Assembly: GCA_017628305.1 (NCBI GenBank)
Contig: JAGBZI010000072.1
Span: 1-49,851 of the forward strand
Source of the DNA: Tidjanibacter sp.
Lineage (GTDB): Bacteria > Bacteroidota > Bacteroidia > Bacteroidales > Rikenellaceae
Reading direction: 5' to 3'
DNA length: 49,851 nucleotides
A model generated the notes under the pieces. It was not told where the DNA came from. It worked only from the letters and a program-made list of their open reading frames with translations, and made no database searches. A program made the translations under genes and the position numbers. Positions 1-7,981 of the stretch are shown here, in pieces (the first letter of the stretch is position 1; each line of letters opens with the position of its first letter).

Positions 1-95
1 AACTCTTCAACGACCTCTGTGGCTTCAATAAGAAGAACAAGTTGGGACTCAAAAATCCCACCATGGATGAGGTGAAACAGTGGGTTTCGGAGTAG
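1..95 (+). CDS. 3' end of an unidentified protein (partial)
   Basis: The frame beginning at base 3 is open from the window edge to a TAG at 93-95. It encodes about 30 residues, starting LFNDLCGFNKKN and ending MDEVKQWVSE. The tail is basic and then acidic, with no recognisable domain. It is on the tpiA strand, 106 bp upstream, so co-transcription is possible. I do not recognise the family from this fragment; the upstream sequence is needed. Confidence 0.5.
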   Translation, partial: LFNDLCGFNKKNKLGLKNPTMDEVKQWVSE

Positions 96-201
96 TTCAA
101 GATTGGGCTTGGGTTGCCCCGACCATGTAGAAAGGTTGCCATCTGAAGCCTCCGAAATGGAATAAAATTCAAAAAAACACATTCAAAAGATAATTAAGAT
201 A

Positions 202-954
202 ATGAGGAAAAAAATTGTAGCGGGTAACTGGAAGATGAACACCACCCCCGCAGAAGGTTTGGAGTTAGTTAAGAATGTAATTGCCCAGAGCGCAGAGGTT
301 TGCGAGTGCGTAAACTTCATCGTATGTCCCCCCTTCACCCACCTCTCGCAGGTGGCTGAGGCTGCCAAAGGCAGCCGCGTGGCTGTGGGCGCACAGAACT
401 GTGCAGCAGAGGCTAAGGGTGCCTACACCGGTGAGGTGAGCGCCGCCATGATTGCTTCGCTCGGCGTGAAGTATGTAATACTTGGTCACAGCGAGCGCAG
501 GGAGTACTACGGCGAGACCAGCGCAACCCTCAACAAGAAGATGGAGCAGGCCTATGCTAACGGCCTTACCCCCATCTACTGCGTTGGCGAGCGTCTGGAG
601 GAGCGCGAGGCAGAGCGCCACTTTGAGGTTGTGAAGGCTCAGATTGAGGAGGTTGTTTTCAACCTCACCGCCGAGCAGTTTGCCGACCTCGTTATTGCCT
701 ACGAGCCCGTGTGGGCCATTGGCACCGGCAAGACCGCCACTGCCGAGCAGGCCGAGGAGATTCACGCCTACATCCGCAGCGTGCTGGCCGAGAAGTTCGG
801 CGAGGCCGCAGAGAGTACCCCCATTCTCTATGGTGGCAGCTGCAAGCCTAGCAACGCCGAGGAGATTTTTGCCAAGGAGAATGTTGACGGTGGCCTGATT
901 GGTGGCGCCGCTCTCAAGGCCGAGGACTTTATCGCCATCGGCAAAGGTTTCTAA
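202..954 (+). CDS. tpiA: Triose-phosphate isomerase
   Basis: Cytoplasmic glycolytic and gluconeogenic enzyme interconverting dihydroxyacetone phosphate and glyceraldehyde 3-phosphate. At 250 aa it has the usual family length. All catalytic landmarks are visible: Lys11 in NWKMN, the electrophilic His96 in ILGHSERR, and the base Glu168 in [14 protein letters not shown], which runs into the flexible phosphate-gripping loop. The phosphate-binding GGS and GG motifs follow near the C-terminus. The ATG is preceded by an A-rich stretch with no Shine-Dalgarno sequence, as is usual in this phylum. A strong hairpin terminator follows 23 bp after the stop, so the gene ends its transcript. Identification is secure. 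Confidence 0.98.
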   Translation: MRKKIVAGNWKMNTTPAEGLELVKNVIAQSAEVCECVNFIVCPPFTHLSQVAEAAKGSRVAVGAQNCAAEAKGAYTGEVSAAMIASLGVKYVILGHSERREYYGETSATLNKKMEQAYANGLTPIYCVGERLEEREAERHFEVVKAQIEEVVFNLTAEQFADLVIAYEPVWAIGTGKTATAEQAEEIHAYIRSVLAEKFGEAAESTPILYGGSCKPSNAEEIFAKENVDGGLIGGAALKAEDFIAIGKGF

Positions 955-977
955 TTTGTCGCCAAACGATTTATAAA

Positions 978-1010
978 CAAAAGCGTGGACTTTAATAGTC
1001 CACGCTTTTG
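978..1010 (+). terminator. Intrinsic terminator after tpiA
   Basis: Perfect 14-bp inverted repeat (978-991 and 997-1010) around the loop TTAAT. The right arm ends in CTTTTG and T-rich sequence follows. It lies 23 bp after the tpiA stop. Confidence 0.85.
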
Positions 1011-1052
1011 CTGTTTAGATTGAGTACTATATAAAATGTACAAATATAATTT

Positions 1053-1088
1053 GGGAATTTATGGAGATTAGTGAATCTAGGGAGGTTA
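1053..1088 (+). repeat. Left 9-bp degenerate repeat array (GGGANNTTA type)
   Basis: Four consecutive 9-bp units: GGGAATTTA, TGGAGATTA, GTGAATCTA and GGGAGGTTA. The 36-bp block matches the first four units of the array after the next gene (1720-1755) at 30 of 36 positions and in the same phase. The four-helix-bundle gene is therefore bracketed by direct repeats. The purine-rich sequence continues to about 1100 with decaying similarity. Confidence 0.7.
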
Positions 1089-1165
1089 GAGAAAAGAGAA
1101 CAAGACATTAAAAGTTGCAGATTAATTTCATTTCCCATAACTTTGTGACAAAGGCATTAGACACA

Positions 1166-1720
1166 ATGAATGACAAACTAATCAAACAACAAGGCGACCA
1201 CAAAAATCTAATATGCTATCGTAAAGCCGAAGTCATATACGATATAACATATTTTTTTGCAAACTCCGCATTCTCAAAGCCTGACCGCACGATAGACCAA
1301 ATGATACAAGCTGCTCGTTCGGGCAAGCAAAACATAGTTGAAGGAAATACCGATATAGACACATCTTTGGAGATGGGCATAAAACTACTCAATGTCGCCA
1401 AAGCCAGTTTTCGTGAATTGTTAGCCGACTACGAAGACTATTTACGAGTTAATTGTTTCGAACAATGGTCGGAATCCTCTGAGAAATATTTAGCTATGCG
1501 CCAACTCGGAAGAGAGGGTAATAATCAGCGCATTATAGAAATTGCGAAATCGCGCCCACTCGACACCATCGCGAATATGGTCATCATACTGATAAAACAG
1601 GAAGATTATCTGCTACATCAACTACTCCAATCCCTCTCAAACCGTTTCCTGCAAGAAGGTGGTTTCAAGGAGAGAATGTATAGGTTGCGCTCAAAAAATA
1701 GGGAGGGCTATACGAAATAG
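1166..1720 (+). CDS. Four-helix-bundle protein (IVS/Avd-like superfamily) with C-terminal suffix
   Basis: A 184-aa soluble, helix-rich protein. The pattern of a short N-terminal basic segment, then a helix ending in ...TIDQMIQAARSGKQNIVEG..., then KLLNVAKASFRELLADYEDYLR, resembles the family known from 23S rRNA intervening sequences and from Avd accessory proteins of diversity-generating retroelements. About 70 residues follow the core and match my memory of the four-helix-bundle suffix variant. No catalytic motif, signal peptide or membrane segment is visible, and the function is unknown. I chose the ATG at 1166; the longer reading frame needs a TTG at 1115. The gene is much more AT-rich than its neighbours, and its stop codon overlaps the first base of the right-hand repeat array, which suggests a transferred cassette. 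No reverse transcriptase or rRNA gene is nearby. Confidence 0.75.
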   Translation: MNDKLIKQQGDHKNLICYRKAEVIYDITYFFANSAFSKPDRTIDQMIQAARSGKQNIVEGNTDIDTSLEMGIKLLNVAKASFRELLADYEDYLRVNCFEQWSESSEKYLAMRQLGREGNNQRIIEIAKSRPLDTIANMVIILIKQEDYLLHQLLQSLSNRFLQEGGFKERMYRLRSKNREGYTK

Positions 1721-1810
1721 GGAATTTAGGGAAATTAGGGAATCTAAGGAACTTAGGGAGTCCCTATCCTCCCTATCCTCCCTATCCTCCCTATCCTCCC
1801 TACTCCCCCT
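1720..1810 (+). repeat. Right 9-bp array, forward units followed by inverted units
   Basis: Forward units GGGAATTTA, GGGAAATTA, GGGAATCTA and AGGAACTTA (1720-1755) meet a palindromic joint GGGAGTCCC (1756-1764). Four perfect copies of TATCCTCCC follow (1765-1800), the complement of GGGAGGATA, and then a C-rich decayed unit. The period is 9 bp throughout. The two halves can pair as short GGGA/TCCC helices separated by mismatched 3-nt stretches. The G-runs could also stack as a quadruplex; that is inference. Confidence 0.8.
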
Positions 1811-1921
1811 CCCATCAAACATTGCCACCGTCTGCCATTTTGTCAGTCGCCTCTGCTTGGCACACCGTTTGCTCCTCGTTAGGCCATAAACACGAACAAA
1901 AACTCAAAAAAACATACAACA

Positions 1922-3985
1922 ATGAAAAACGGAACTATCGGAGTAACAACGGAGAACATCTTCCCCGTAATCAAAAAATTCCTCTACTCGGACCACGAAA
2001 TATTCCTGCGCGAAATTGTGGCCAACGCTGTGGATGCCACTCAGAAAATGCGTACCATAGCTGCCAGCGGCGCTTACGATGGCGAGCTCGGCGAACTAAA
2101 GGTGAGGGTGAGTGTCGACAAAGAGGCACGCACTCTCACCGTGTCGGACAACGGCGTGGGCATGAGCGCCGAGGAGATTGACCGCTACATCAACCAGATT
2201 GCCTTCTCGTCGGCCGAGGAGTTCATGGCCAAGTACAAAAATCAGGCTATCATCGGCCACTTTGGCCTCGGTTTCTACTCGTCGTTCATGGTGAGCGACA
2301 AGGTGGAGATTCGCTCACAGAGCTACCGTGCAGAGGAGCCCACCATGGTGTGGAGCTGCGACGGCACACCCGAGTACACCCTCGCCGAGAGCGACACTAA
2401 GCGCGAGCGTGGCACCGACATCATCATGCACCTCGCCGAGGATGCGCTGGAGTTTGCAGAGCAGAGCCGCATCCGCGAGATGTTGCGCAAATACTGCCGC
2501 TTCCTCCCCGTGGAGATTGTCTGTGGCAAGCAGCAGGAGTGGAAGGATGGTAAGTATGTCGACACCGACCGCGACTACACCATCAACGACACCGACCCTC
2601 TGTGGACACGCAAGCCCACGGAGATTACTGAGGAGCAGTACAAGGAGTTCTACGCCGAGCTCTACCCAACCGCCGAAGAGCCCCTCTTCAGCATCCATCT
2701 GAACATCGACTACCCCTTCAACCTCACGGGTATTCTCTACTTCCCCAAGATTCGCAACAACTTCGAGGTGCAGAAAAACCGTATCCAGCTCTACTGCAAC
2801 CAAGTGTATGTAACCGACTCCGTGGAGGGCATCGTACCCGAGTATCTAACTCTGTTGCACGGCGTTATCGATTCGCCCGACATTCCCCTGAATGTATCGA
2901 GGAGCTATCTCCAGAGCGACAGCAATGTGAAGAAAATCTCGGGCTACATCACCCGCAAGGTGGGCGACCGTCTGCAGGAGTTGTTCAACACCATGAGGCC
3001 CGAGTTCGAGAGCAAGTGGGACGACCTGAGGGTCTTCATCGAGTATGGCATACTCACCGACGAGAAGTTTGCCGAGAAGGCTCAGGGCTTCACACTCCTC
3101 AAAAACAGCGACGGAAAATACTTCACACCCGAGGAGTACAGGAGCCTCATCACCGACAACCAAACCGACAAAAACGGCAACCTCATATTCCTCTACACCG
3201 ACTCCGTGGAGGAGAAGTTCAGCTTTGTGGAGGCAGCCAAGGCGAAGGGCTACGACATCCTCGTGATGGACGGCCCGCTGGACAACCACTTCATCGGCTA
3301 CTTCGAGAGCAAGAACGAGAAGTGTCGCTTCGTGAGGGTCGACTCGAATGTCATCGAAAAGCTCATCGAAAAGGAGAACAACCTCTCGCTCGCCCTCACA
3401 ACCGAGCAGCAGGAGCTACTGCGACCCGTATTTGAGAGCCAACTCCCCGTGGACGAGAAGATTCACTACAACATCACCTTCGAGCCTATGGCTACCGACG
3501 AGGACCCCGTAACCATCACCCGCGACGAATTTATGCGCCGCATGAAGGAGATGGCGCAAATGAGTGGCGACTCAATGGCGCAGTTCTACAACCAGATGCC
3601 CGACAGCTACACCATCGCTGTGAATGGTAACCACCCCTTGGTGGCCGAGATTTTGGGCGATGTGGAGCGCGAGTGTGGCGACAAACTCTCCTCCACCGAC
3701 AAGAAGATTCAGAGCCTCGAGAGCCAACTCTCCTCACTGGCGAAACTCACAGAGGGCAAAAAGGAGGAGGAGCTCTCCGCCGAGGAGCGCACACAGAAGG
3801 GCGACTTGGAGAGCAAAATCACCACCCTCAAAGGTCAGCGCACCGAGTTGCTGAAAGAGGAGGGACGCAGGAATATGCTGGTGAAACAGTTGGTGGATTT
3901 GGCCCTGCTATCGTGCGGAATGCTCAAGGGTGAGAACCTCACAGCCTTCATCCGTCGCAGCGTAAAACTAATTCACAAGCAGTAG
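1922..3985 (+). CDS. htpG: Molecular chaperone HtpG (Hsp90)
   Basis: Cytoplasmic ATP-dependent Hsp90 chaperone, 687 aa, which is normal for Bacteroidetes versions and longer than the E. coli form. The N-terminal GHKL ATPase domain shows the helix with Glu31 and Asn35 (EIVANAVDA), the nucleotide-binding DNGVGMS at 76-82, and the lid motif GHFGLGFYSSF from residue 112. GTDIIMHL follows. The middle domain has the conserved NRIQLYCNQVYV stretch, and a charged, coiled-coil-prone segment (SLESQLSSLAKLTEGKKEEE) precedes the C-terminal dimerisation region. I see no TAnnTTTG promoter immediately upstream. The repeat array at 1720-1810 sits where the promoter would be expected, so the cassette may have altered htpG expression. 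Confidence 0.97.
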   Translation: MKNGTIGVTTENIFPVIKKFLYSDHEIFLREIVANAVDATQKMRTIAASGAYDGELGELKVRVSVDKEARTLTVSDNGVGMSAEEIDRYINQIAFSSAEEFMAKYKNQAIIGHFGLGFYSSFMVSDKVEIRSQSYRAEEPTMVWSCDGTPEYTLAESDTKRERGTDIIMHLAEDALEFAEQSRIREMLRKYCRFLPVEIVCGKQQEWKDGKYVDTDRDYTINDTDPLWTRKPTEITEEQYKEFYAELYPTAEEPLFSIHLNIDYPFNLTGILYFPKIRNNFEVQKNRIQLYCNQVYVTDSVEGIVPEYLTLLHGVIDSPDIPLNVSRSYLQSDSNVKKISGYITRKVGDRLQELFNTMRPEFESKWDDLRVFIEYGILTDEKFAEKAQGFTLLKNSDGKYFTPEEYRSLITDNQTDKNGNLIFLYTDSVEEKFSFVEAAKAKGYDILVMDGPLDNHFIGYFESKNEKCRFVRVDSNVIEKLIEKENNLSLALTTEQQELLRPVFESQLPVDEKIHYNITFEPMATDEDPVTITRDEFMRRMKEMAQMSGDSMAQFYNQMPDSYTIAVNGNHPLVAEILGDVERECGDKLSSTDKKIQSLESQLSSLAKLTEGKKEEELSAEERTQKGDLESKITTLKGQRTELLKEEGRRNMLVKQLVDLALLSCGMLKGENLTAFIRRSVKLIHKQ

Positions 3986-3992
3986 TAACGAG

Positions 3993-4022
3993 AAAAGGAG
4001 CCTTTCGAGGCTCCTTTTTTTT
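3993..4022 (+). terminator. Terminator after htpG, probably bidirectional
   Basis: Perfect 11-bp stem (3993-4003 and 4008-4018) closed by a TTCG tetraloop, followed by a T-run on the + strand. The minus strand also ends in TTTT, so it could stop the converging methyltransferase transcript too. Confidence 0.88.
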
Positions 4023-4085
4023 ATTTTTCAGTTGACAGAATGTAGGGGGCGTATAGAGTTTTATAAACCATTAGAGTTATAGAAA

Positions 4086-4622
4086 TTATAGACTCTTCTT
4101 CAGCCTCTTAAACATCTCCCAGAGGACTACGCCGCCCGTGACGGCCACATTGAGGGAGTGTTTGGTGCCCACCTGCGGAATCTCCACCGCCATGTCGCAC
4201 ACATCCACCACCTCCTGTGCAACGCCATCCACCTCGTTGCCAAACACAAGTGCATATTTAGCGCCCCCGTCGGGGACAAACTCGCCCAACTTGGTCGACC
4301 CAGCCACCTGCTCCACAGCCACAATGGTGTAACCCTCCGAGCGGAGCGTCTCAACAGCCTCGAGTGTGGTGTCGAACCCTCTCCACTCCACGGTCAGCTC
4401 GGCACCGAGCGCGGTCTTGTGAATCTCCTTCTGGGGAGGTCGAGCAGTTATGCCACAGAGCACCACACCCTCCATACCGAAGGCGTCGGCTGTGCGGAAA
4501 AACGCACCCACATTACCCGCCGAGCGCACATTGTCGAGCACCGCCACCACAGGAACCTTATCCATGGCCTTAAACTCCTCCACGGAGAGTCGGCCCATCT
4601 GTTGTTGCGTAAGTTTCTGCAT
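4086..4622 (-). CDS. SpoU/TrmH-family RNA 2'-O-methyltransferase
   Basis: SAM-dependent SPOUT-class enzyme that methylates a ribose 2'-OH in RNA; a tRNA target is likely but unproven. At 178 aa it is essentially a bare catalytic domain. Motif 1 is LDNVRSAGNVGAFFRT, with Asn31, Arg33 and Asn37. Motif 2 is ALVFGNEVDGV, and motif 3 is the knot-forming EIPQVGTKHSLNVAVTGGVV. There is no N-terminal substrate-binding extension of the RlmB type. The start lies 7 bp after the stop of the POT transporter gene, so the two are almost certainly co-transcribed. The functional link between them is unclear. Confidence 0.9.
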   Translation of the reverse strand: MQKLTQQQMGRLSVEEFKAMDKVPVVAVLDNVRSAGNVGAFFRTADAFGMEGVVLCGITARPPQKEIHKTALGAELTVEWRGFDTTLEAVETLRSEGYTIVAVEQVAGSTKLGEFVPDGGAKYALVFGNEVDGVAQEVVDVCDMAVEIPQVGTKHSLNVAVTGGVVLWEMFKRLKKSL

Positions 4623-4629
4623 AGTGGTG

Positions 4630-6006
4630 CTATTGTGCGGAGGTTTTTTGTGCGTCGAGTCGCCTCACGACCCTCTGGTAGATGACGAGTGACACGGCAG
4701 CCACAGCTGCAATGGCAGCAAAGTAGTACCATATGTAGTGTGCGTTGGCCGAAGCAGCCAACCACTCCTCATGGGTAGCAAAGCGTGCAGGGTCGGGACA
4801 GTACTTATCGAGCAGCCAGCCCGACATTGCAAAGCCCACCAAGGTCGACACGAACGACTCCAACTGCGCAAAGCCCAGATACATACCCTCCTCACCCTTG
4901 GGTGCCTGAAGCGAGAAGTACTCCAAATAGCGGGGCGAGATGAGTGCCTCGGCAAGCGCCTGCACACAGATGCCACAGAGCATCATGAATACCACGGGGT
5001 GAAGCCCCAGAACGGGGGCCGAGAGCAGATGACCCGACGACATGATAAGCGCCGAAATGGGAATGATGCACATACCACACATCATCGAGAAGAGTGCTGT
5101 GCGTTTGCTGAGCATACGGGTGAGGCCGTTGACGGTGAGGATAACAATCAGCGGGTTGAGCATGGTGTACCAACCGATGGTGCTCGCCTCTCCTGCCAAA
5201 CGGATGACATACTTAGGCATGGTGGCATAGAGCTGGTAGTAGACTGTCCAAAAGCCACTCGCAATCAGGATGAGTGCCACCAACCTGCCGTTGCAGCATA
5301 GTTTACCGAAGGAGGTGAAGATACCCTTCATGCTCTTCGAGCTGTCGGGCTGTGCATTGTCGCTACGGTAGAAAATGTAGATGGCCACAAGTGCCAACAG
5401 TGTCATAGCCACCGAGAACCAGTTGAGATAGATAAGTCCGCTATCGCCCAGCGAGCGACGCAGAGGGTCGATGATAAACTTGCCCGAGAAGGAGCCGATG
5501 TTAATCATCGCATAGAAGATAGCAAAGCCCTGTGCGCGGTTTTTCTCGTCGGTCTCCTTGGCCACACTACCGCTGATGATGCCCTTAATAAAAGAGCCAC
5601 CCACCACCAGAATGACCAATATGGGTACTATCAAGAAACGATAACCGCTCGTGGCAAGCCCCGTGAAAACGGTCTTCTCGCCATACTCCACCAGCCCAGC
5701 TGCCTCCAGACCTGTGGGGAGCAATGCCAAACCGGCATAACCCGCCGTGAGGAGGGTGAAGGCCAACAACATCGCACGACGGAAACCTATGCGGTCGGCA
5801 TAAGCACCCGTGAAGGGGGGAAGGAAGTAGAGCAACGAGGCATAGAGACCACTGATGATACCCGCCTCGATGTCCGAAAATCCGAGGATGTTGCTCAGGT
5901 AGAGCGTGATAACCACAAATACGCCATAGTAGGCAGCCCTCTCGAACATCTCGGCCATGTTGGCCACCCAGAAGGCGCGGCTGAATTTAGTTTTCTGTTT
6001 CATCAT
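4630..6006 (-). CDS. POT/PTR2-family proton-dependent peptide transporter (MFS)
   Basis: A 458-aa inner-membrane protein with about 12 predicted hydrophobic helices. It begins with the POT proton-coupling signature ExxER (Glu19, Glu22, Arg23) followed by YY, within FWVANMAEMFERAAYYG. Further support comes from the MFS loop GAYADRIGFRRAM and the TDEKNRAQGFAIFYAMINIG segment typical of POT carriers. It probably imports di- and tripeptides with protons, but some family members carry nitrate or other substrates, so the substrate is inferred. Two Met codons begin the frame, at 6006 and 6003. Its 3' end abuts the SpoU methyltransferase gene; arcC lies 95 bp upstream on the same strand. Confidence 0.88.
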   Translation of the reverse strand: MMKQKTKFSRAFWVANMAEMFERAAYYGVFVVITLYLSNILGFSDIEAGIISGLYASLLYFLPPFTGAYADRIGFRRAMLLAFTLLTAGYAGLALLPTGLEAAGLVEYGEKTVFTGLATSGYRFLIVPILVILVVGGSFIKGIISGSVAKETDEKNRAQGFAIFYAMINIGSFSGKFIIDPLRRSLGDSGLIYLNWFSVAMTLLALVAIYIFYRSDNAQPDSSKSMKGIFTSFGKLCCNGRLVALILIASGFWTVYYQLYATMPKYVIRLAGEASTIGWYTMLNPLIVILTVNGLTRMLSKRTALFSMMCGMCIIPISALIMSSGHLLSAPVLGLHPVVFMMLCGICVQALAEALISPRYLEYFSLQAPKGEEGMYLGFAQLESFVSTLVGFAMSGWLLDKYCPDPARFATHEEWLAASANAHYIWYYFAAIAAVAAVSLVIYQRVVRRLDAQKTSAQ

Positions 6007-6101
6007 TTATCCATGGTGTCGACCGACAACCGACTAAATTATTTGTTAGGGTCATTAGTGCCGTCAGGGAGTGTCGCCCCCCATGCACACTTTGAGGGTT
6101 G

Positions 6102-7040
6102 TTACTTTACGATGCGGGTACCACACGAGGGGTCACCCAAGCAGGCTGCGTCGGTGATGATGCACTCGCCGCCACAGTTCTCCACGAAGTGAACAGCAGC
6201 CCTAATCTTGGGAGCCATCGAGCCCTCGGCAAAATGACCCTCTGCAAGGTACTGCTTGGCCTCAGCCACAGTGATGCGGTCGAGTCGCTTCTCCTCAGGG
6301 GTATTGAAATGGAGACACACCTTCTCGATGTCGGTGAGGATGTAGAACTCATCAGCCCCCACAGCAACTGCTGTGGTTGCCAATGCGAGGTCCTTATCAA
6401 TCACAGCCTCAAGGCCCTCCCATTTGCCATCGCGGTTGACCACAGCCACACCGCCGCCACCAACTGCCACAACAACATTGCCCGCATCGGCCAACATCTT
6501 CACCAACTCCACATTGTGGACAGCCAAGGGTTTGGGCGAGGCCACAACCTTACGCCAGCCACGACCCTTGGGGTCACGGTGGTATGTTTCGCCCTTGGAA
6601 GCAGTCAGCTCCTTTGCCTCCTCCTCGGTGAAGTAGGGGCCGATAGGTTTGGTGGGATTGTGGAATGCGGGGTCATCGGCATCCACCACCACCTGCGACA
6701 GCAGGGTAACAACACCGCGCTCAATACCCTTCTGGGCCATCATATTACGCATGCCGCACTCAATCATATAGCCCAGCGAGCCCTGAGTCTCGGCCACACA
6801 GAAGTCGAGAGGCATAGCCTCCACACCCGACATCTTACGACCAGCCTCGTGTTGGAGCAACACATTGCCCACCTGAGGACCATTTCCATGACCAATAATC
6901 ATGCGCGCACCACTGCGAGCCATAGCCTCAAGGGTGCCACAAATCTGTGCAACATTCTCTTTCTGCGCTGCGTAGTCCACACCTCCGCCTTTGCGAAGCA
7001 GTGCGTTACCGCCAAAAGCAATCACTACAAGTTTTTCCAT
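6102..7040 (-). CDS. arcC: Carbamate kinase
   Basis: Cytoplasmic amino-acid-kinase-fold enzyme that makes ATP and carbamate from carbamoyl phosphate and ADP in the catabolic direction. At 312 aa it has the family length. Visible motifs are VIAFGGNAL at the N-terminus, IGHGNGPQVGN, the KPIGPYF segment of the small domain, the VGGGGVAVV glycine loop, and DKDLALATTAVAVGAD. I used the internal Met at 7040 because the 15 residues of the longer frame do not resemble the family. It lies 25 bp downstream of the sirtuin gene, so the two probably share a transcript. No arginine deiminase or ornithine carbamoyltransferase gene is nearby, so the carbamoyl phosphate source is unknown. Confidence 0.95.
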   Translation of the reverse strand: MEKLVVIAFGGNALLRKGGGVDYAAQKENVAQICGTLEAMARSGARMIIGHGNGPQVGNVLLQHEAGRKMSGVEAMPLDFCVAETQGSLGYMIECGMRNMMAQKGIERGVVTLLSQVVVDADDPAFHNPTKPIGPYFTEEEAKELTASKGETYHRDPKGRGWRKVVASPKPLAVHNVELVKMLADAGNVVVAVGGGGVAVVNRDGKWEGLEAVIDKDLALATTAVAVGADEFYILTDIEKVCLHFNTPEEKRLDRITVAEAKQYLAEGHFAEGSMAPKIRAAVHFVENCGGECIITDAACLGDPSCGTRIVK

Positions 7041-7065
7041 AGTTCTTTTACTATATTTTAGGTTA

Positions 7066-7767
7066 TTATTTATACTCTCTAACAAGTTTTTCTACCAATT
7101 CCGGCACACCCTCGGCAGCCCTCTTGGGAATATACTCCCTGAGGTTGCGGATGCCGTGTCCCTGTGGCAAGTGGGGGTCCACAAGATAGACCGGCACCTC
7201 GGGCCTCGTGTACCTCACCAGCGAAGCCGCGGGATAGACCGCCAACGACGACCCTACAACCACCATCACATCAGCTGTGGCTGCCACACGCGCCGCCTCG
7301 TCGAACATAGGCACCGACTCACCGAAAAAGACAATATGGGGGCGGAGAAGTGCCCCGTCGGGCCCCACCTCATCAATCCTCTGGTCGCGACCGCCGATGG
7401 TCACCACCAACTCGGGGTCGGCCACACTACGCAGCTTGGTCACCTCGCCATGGAGGTGAAGAACATGGGTAGAGCCGGCCCTCTCGTGGAGGTTGTCGAT
7501 GTTTTGGGTCACAACCCTCACATCAAAATGTTTCTCCAACTCGGCAATGGCATAATGAGCAGCGTTGGGCTCCTTGGCAAACACCTCGCGACGGCGCATG
7601 TTGTAGAACTCCACAACGCCAGCCCTGTTGCGCACCAACGCCTCGGGCGTGCAGACATCCTCAATGCGGTAGTTGGCCCACAATCCGTCGCTGTCGCGGA
7701 ATGTGGCAATACCGCTGTCGGCACTCACACCCGCGCCCGTAAAAACCACTACTCGTTTCATATCCAT
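7066..7767 (-). CDS. cobB: Sir2-family NAD-dependent protein deacylase (zinc-less type)
   Basis: About 233 aa. It consumes NAD to remove acyl groups from lysines and releases nicotinamide and O-acyl-ADP-ribose. Motifs, numbered from the MKRVVV start, are TGAGVSADSGIATFRD (NAD binding), VVTQNIDNLHERAG, the catalytic His104 in LHLHGE, and VVGSSLAVYPAASLV. Tyr53 and Arg56 in EFYNMRRR form the YxxR pair that in SIRT5 and CobB recognises succinyl- and malonyl-lysine, so desuccinylase activity is likely. The four zinc-binding cysteines of most sirtuins are absent between HLHGE and the next Rossmann strand. Start choice is between the Met codons at 7767 and 7761. It leads the leftward group with arcC. 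Confidence 0.92.
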   Translation of the reverse strand: MDMKRVVVFTGAGVSADSGIATFRDSDGLWANYRIEDVCTPEALVRNRAGVVEFYNMRRREVFAKEPNAAHYAIAELEKHFDVRVVTQNIDNLHERAGSTHVLHLHGEVTKLRSVADPELVVTIGGRDQRIDEVGPDGALLRPHIVFFGESVPMFDEAARVAATADVMVVVGSSLAVYPAASLVRYTRPEVPVYLVDPHLPQGHGIRNLREYIPKRAAEGVPELVEKLVREYK

Positions 7768-7790
7768 TTTATTCGTCCGTTGGAAAATTA

Positions 7791-7798
7791 CAAAGATA
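7791..7798 (-). promoter_or_regulatory. Putative -7 element for cobB-arcC
   Basis: The minus strand reads TATCTTTG, an exact match to the Bacteroidetes TAnnTTTG element, 24 bp from the cobB start. The -33 part is not clear. Confidence 0.55.
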
Positions 7799-7856
7799 AG
7801 CAAAATGGTTGGAATTTAAAACACCCCACCCACTACCATTTTCTAAAATTATGTTA

Positions 7857-7864
7857 TATCTTTG
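7857..7864 (+). promoter_or_regulatory. Putative -7 element for the pectin enzyme operon
   Basis: TATCTTTG matches TAnnTTTG and lies about 117 bp before the GH28 start, leaving a leader of roughly 110 nt. A -33 match is weak (CATTTT near 7838). It is divergent from the cobB element 60 bp away. Confidence 0.6.
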
Positions 7865-7981
7865 TAAAATGGAGTGTTATGCAACAATCCATAGCAGAAA
7901 AGTGACACAATAGGTCAGAAAAACACATAAGGTGTCACCGACACGACGGCAGAAAAATACTAACAACAAAAACTATAGACC

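Noticed and set aside
1166..1720. Diversity-generating retroelement built around the four-helix protein
   Set aside because: No reverse transcriptase, template/variable repeat pair or variable lectin-like target is nearby. The likeness to Avd is at superfamily level only.
1765..1800. TATCCTCCC copies as a CRISPR-like array
   Set aside because: Units are contiguous 9-mers with no spacers and there are no cas genes; this is a simple tandem array.
4070..4096. Nine-base periodicity (ATTAGAGTT, ATAGAAATT, ATAGACTCT) after htpG, resembling the arrays at 1053 and 1720
   Set aside because: Only about three weak units, lacking the GGG core and running into the methyltransferase gene end; could be chance in AT-rich DNA.
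7041..7085. Longer arcC start overlapping the sirtuin gene
   Set aside because: The added 15 residues are unlike carbamate kinases; the Met at 7040 gives the standard N-terminus.
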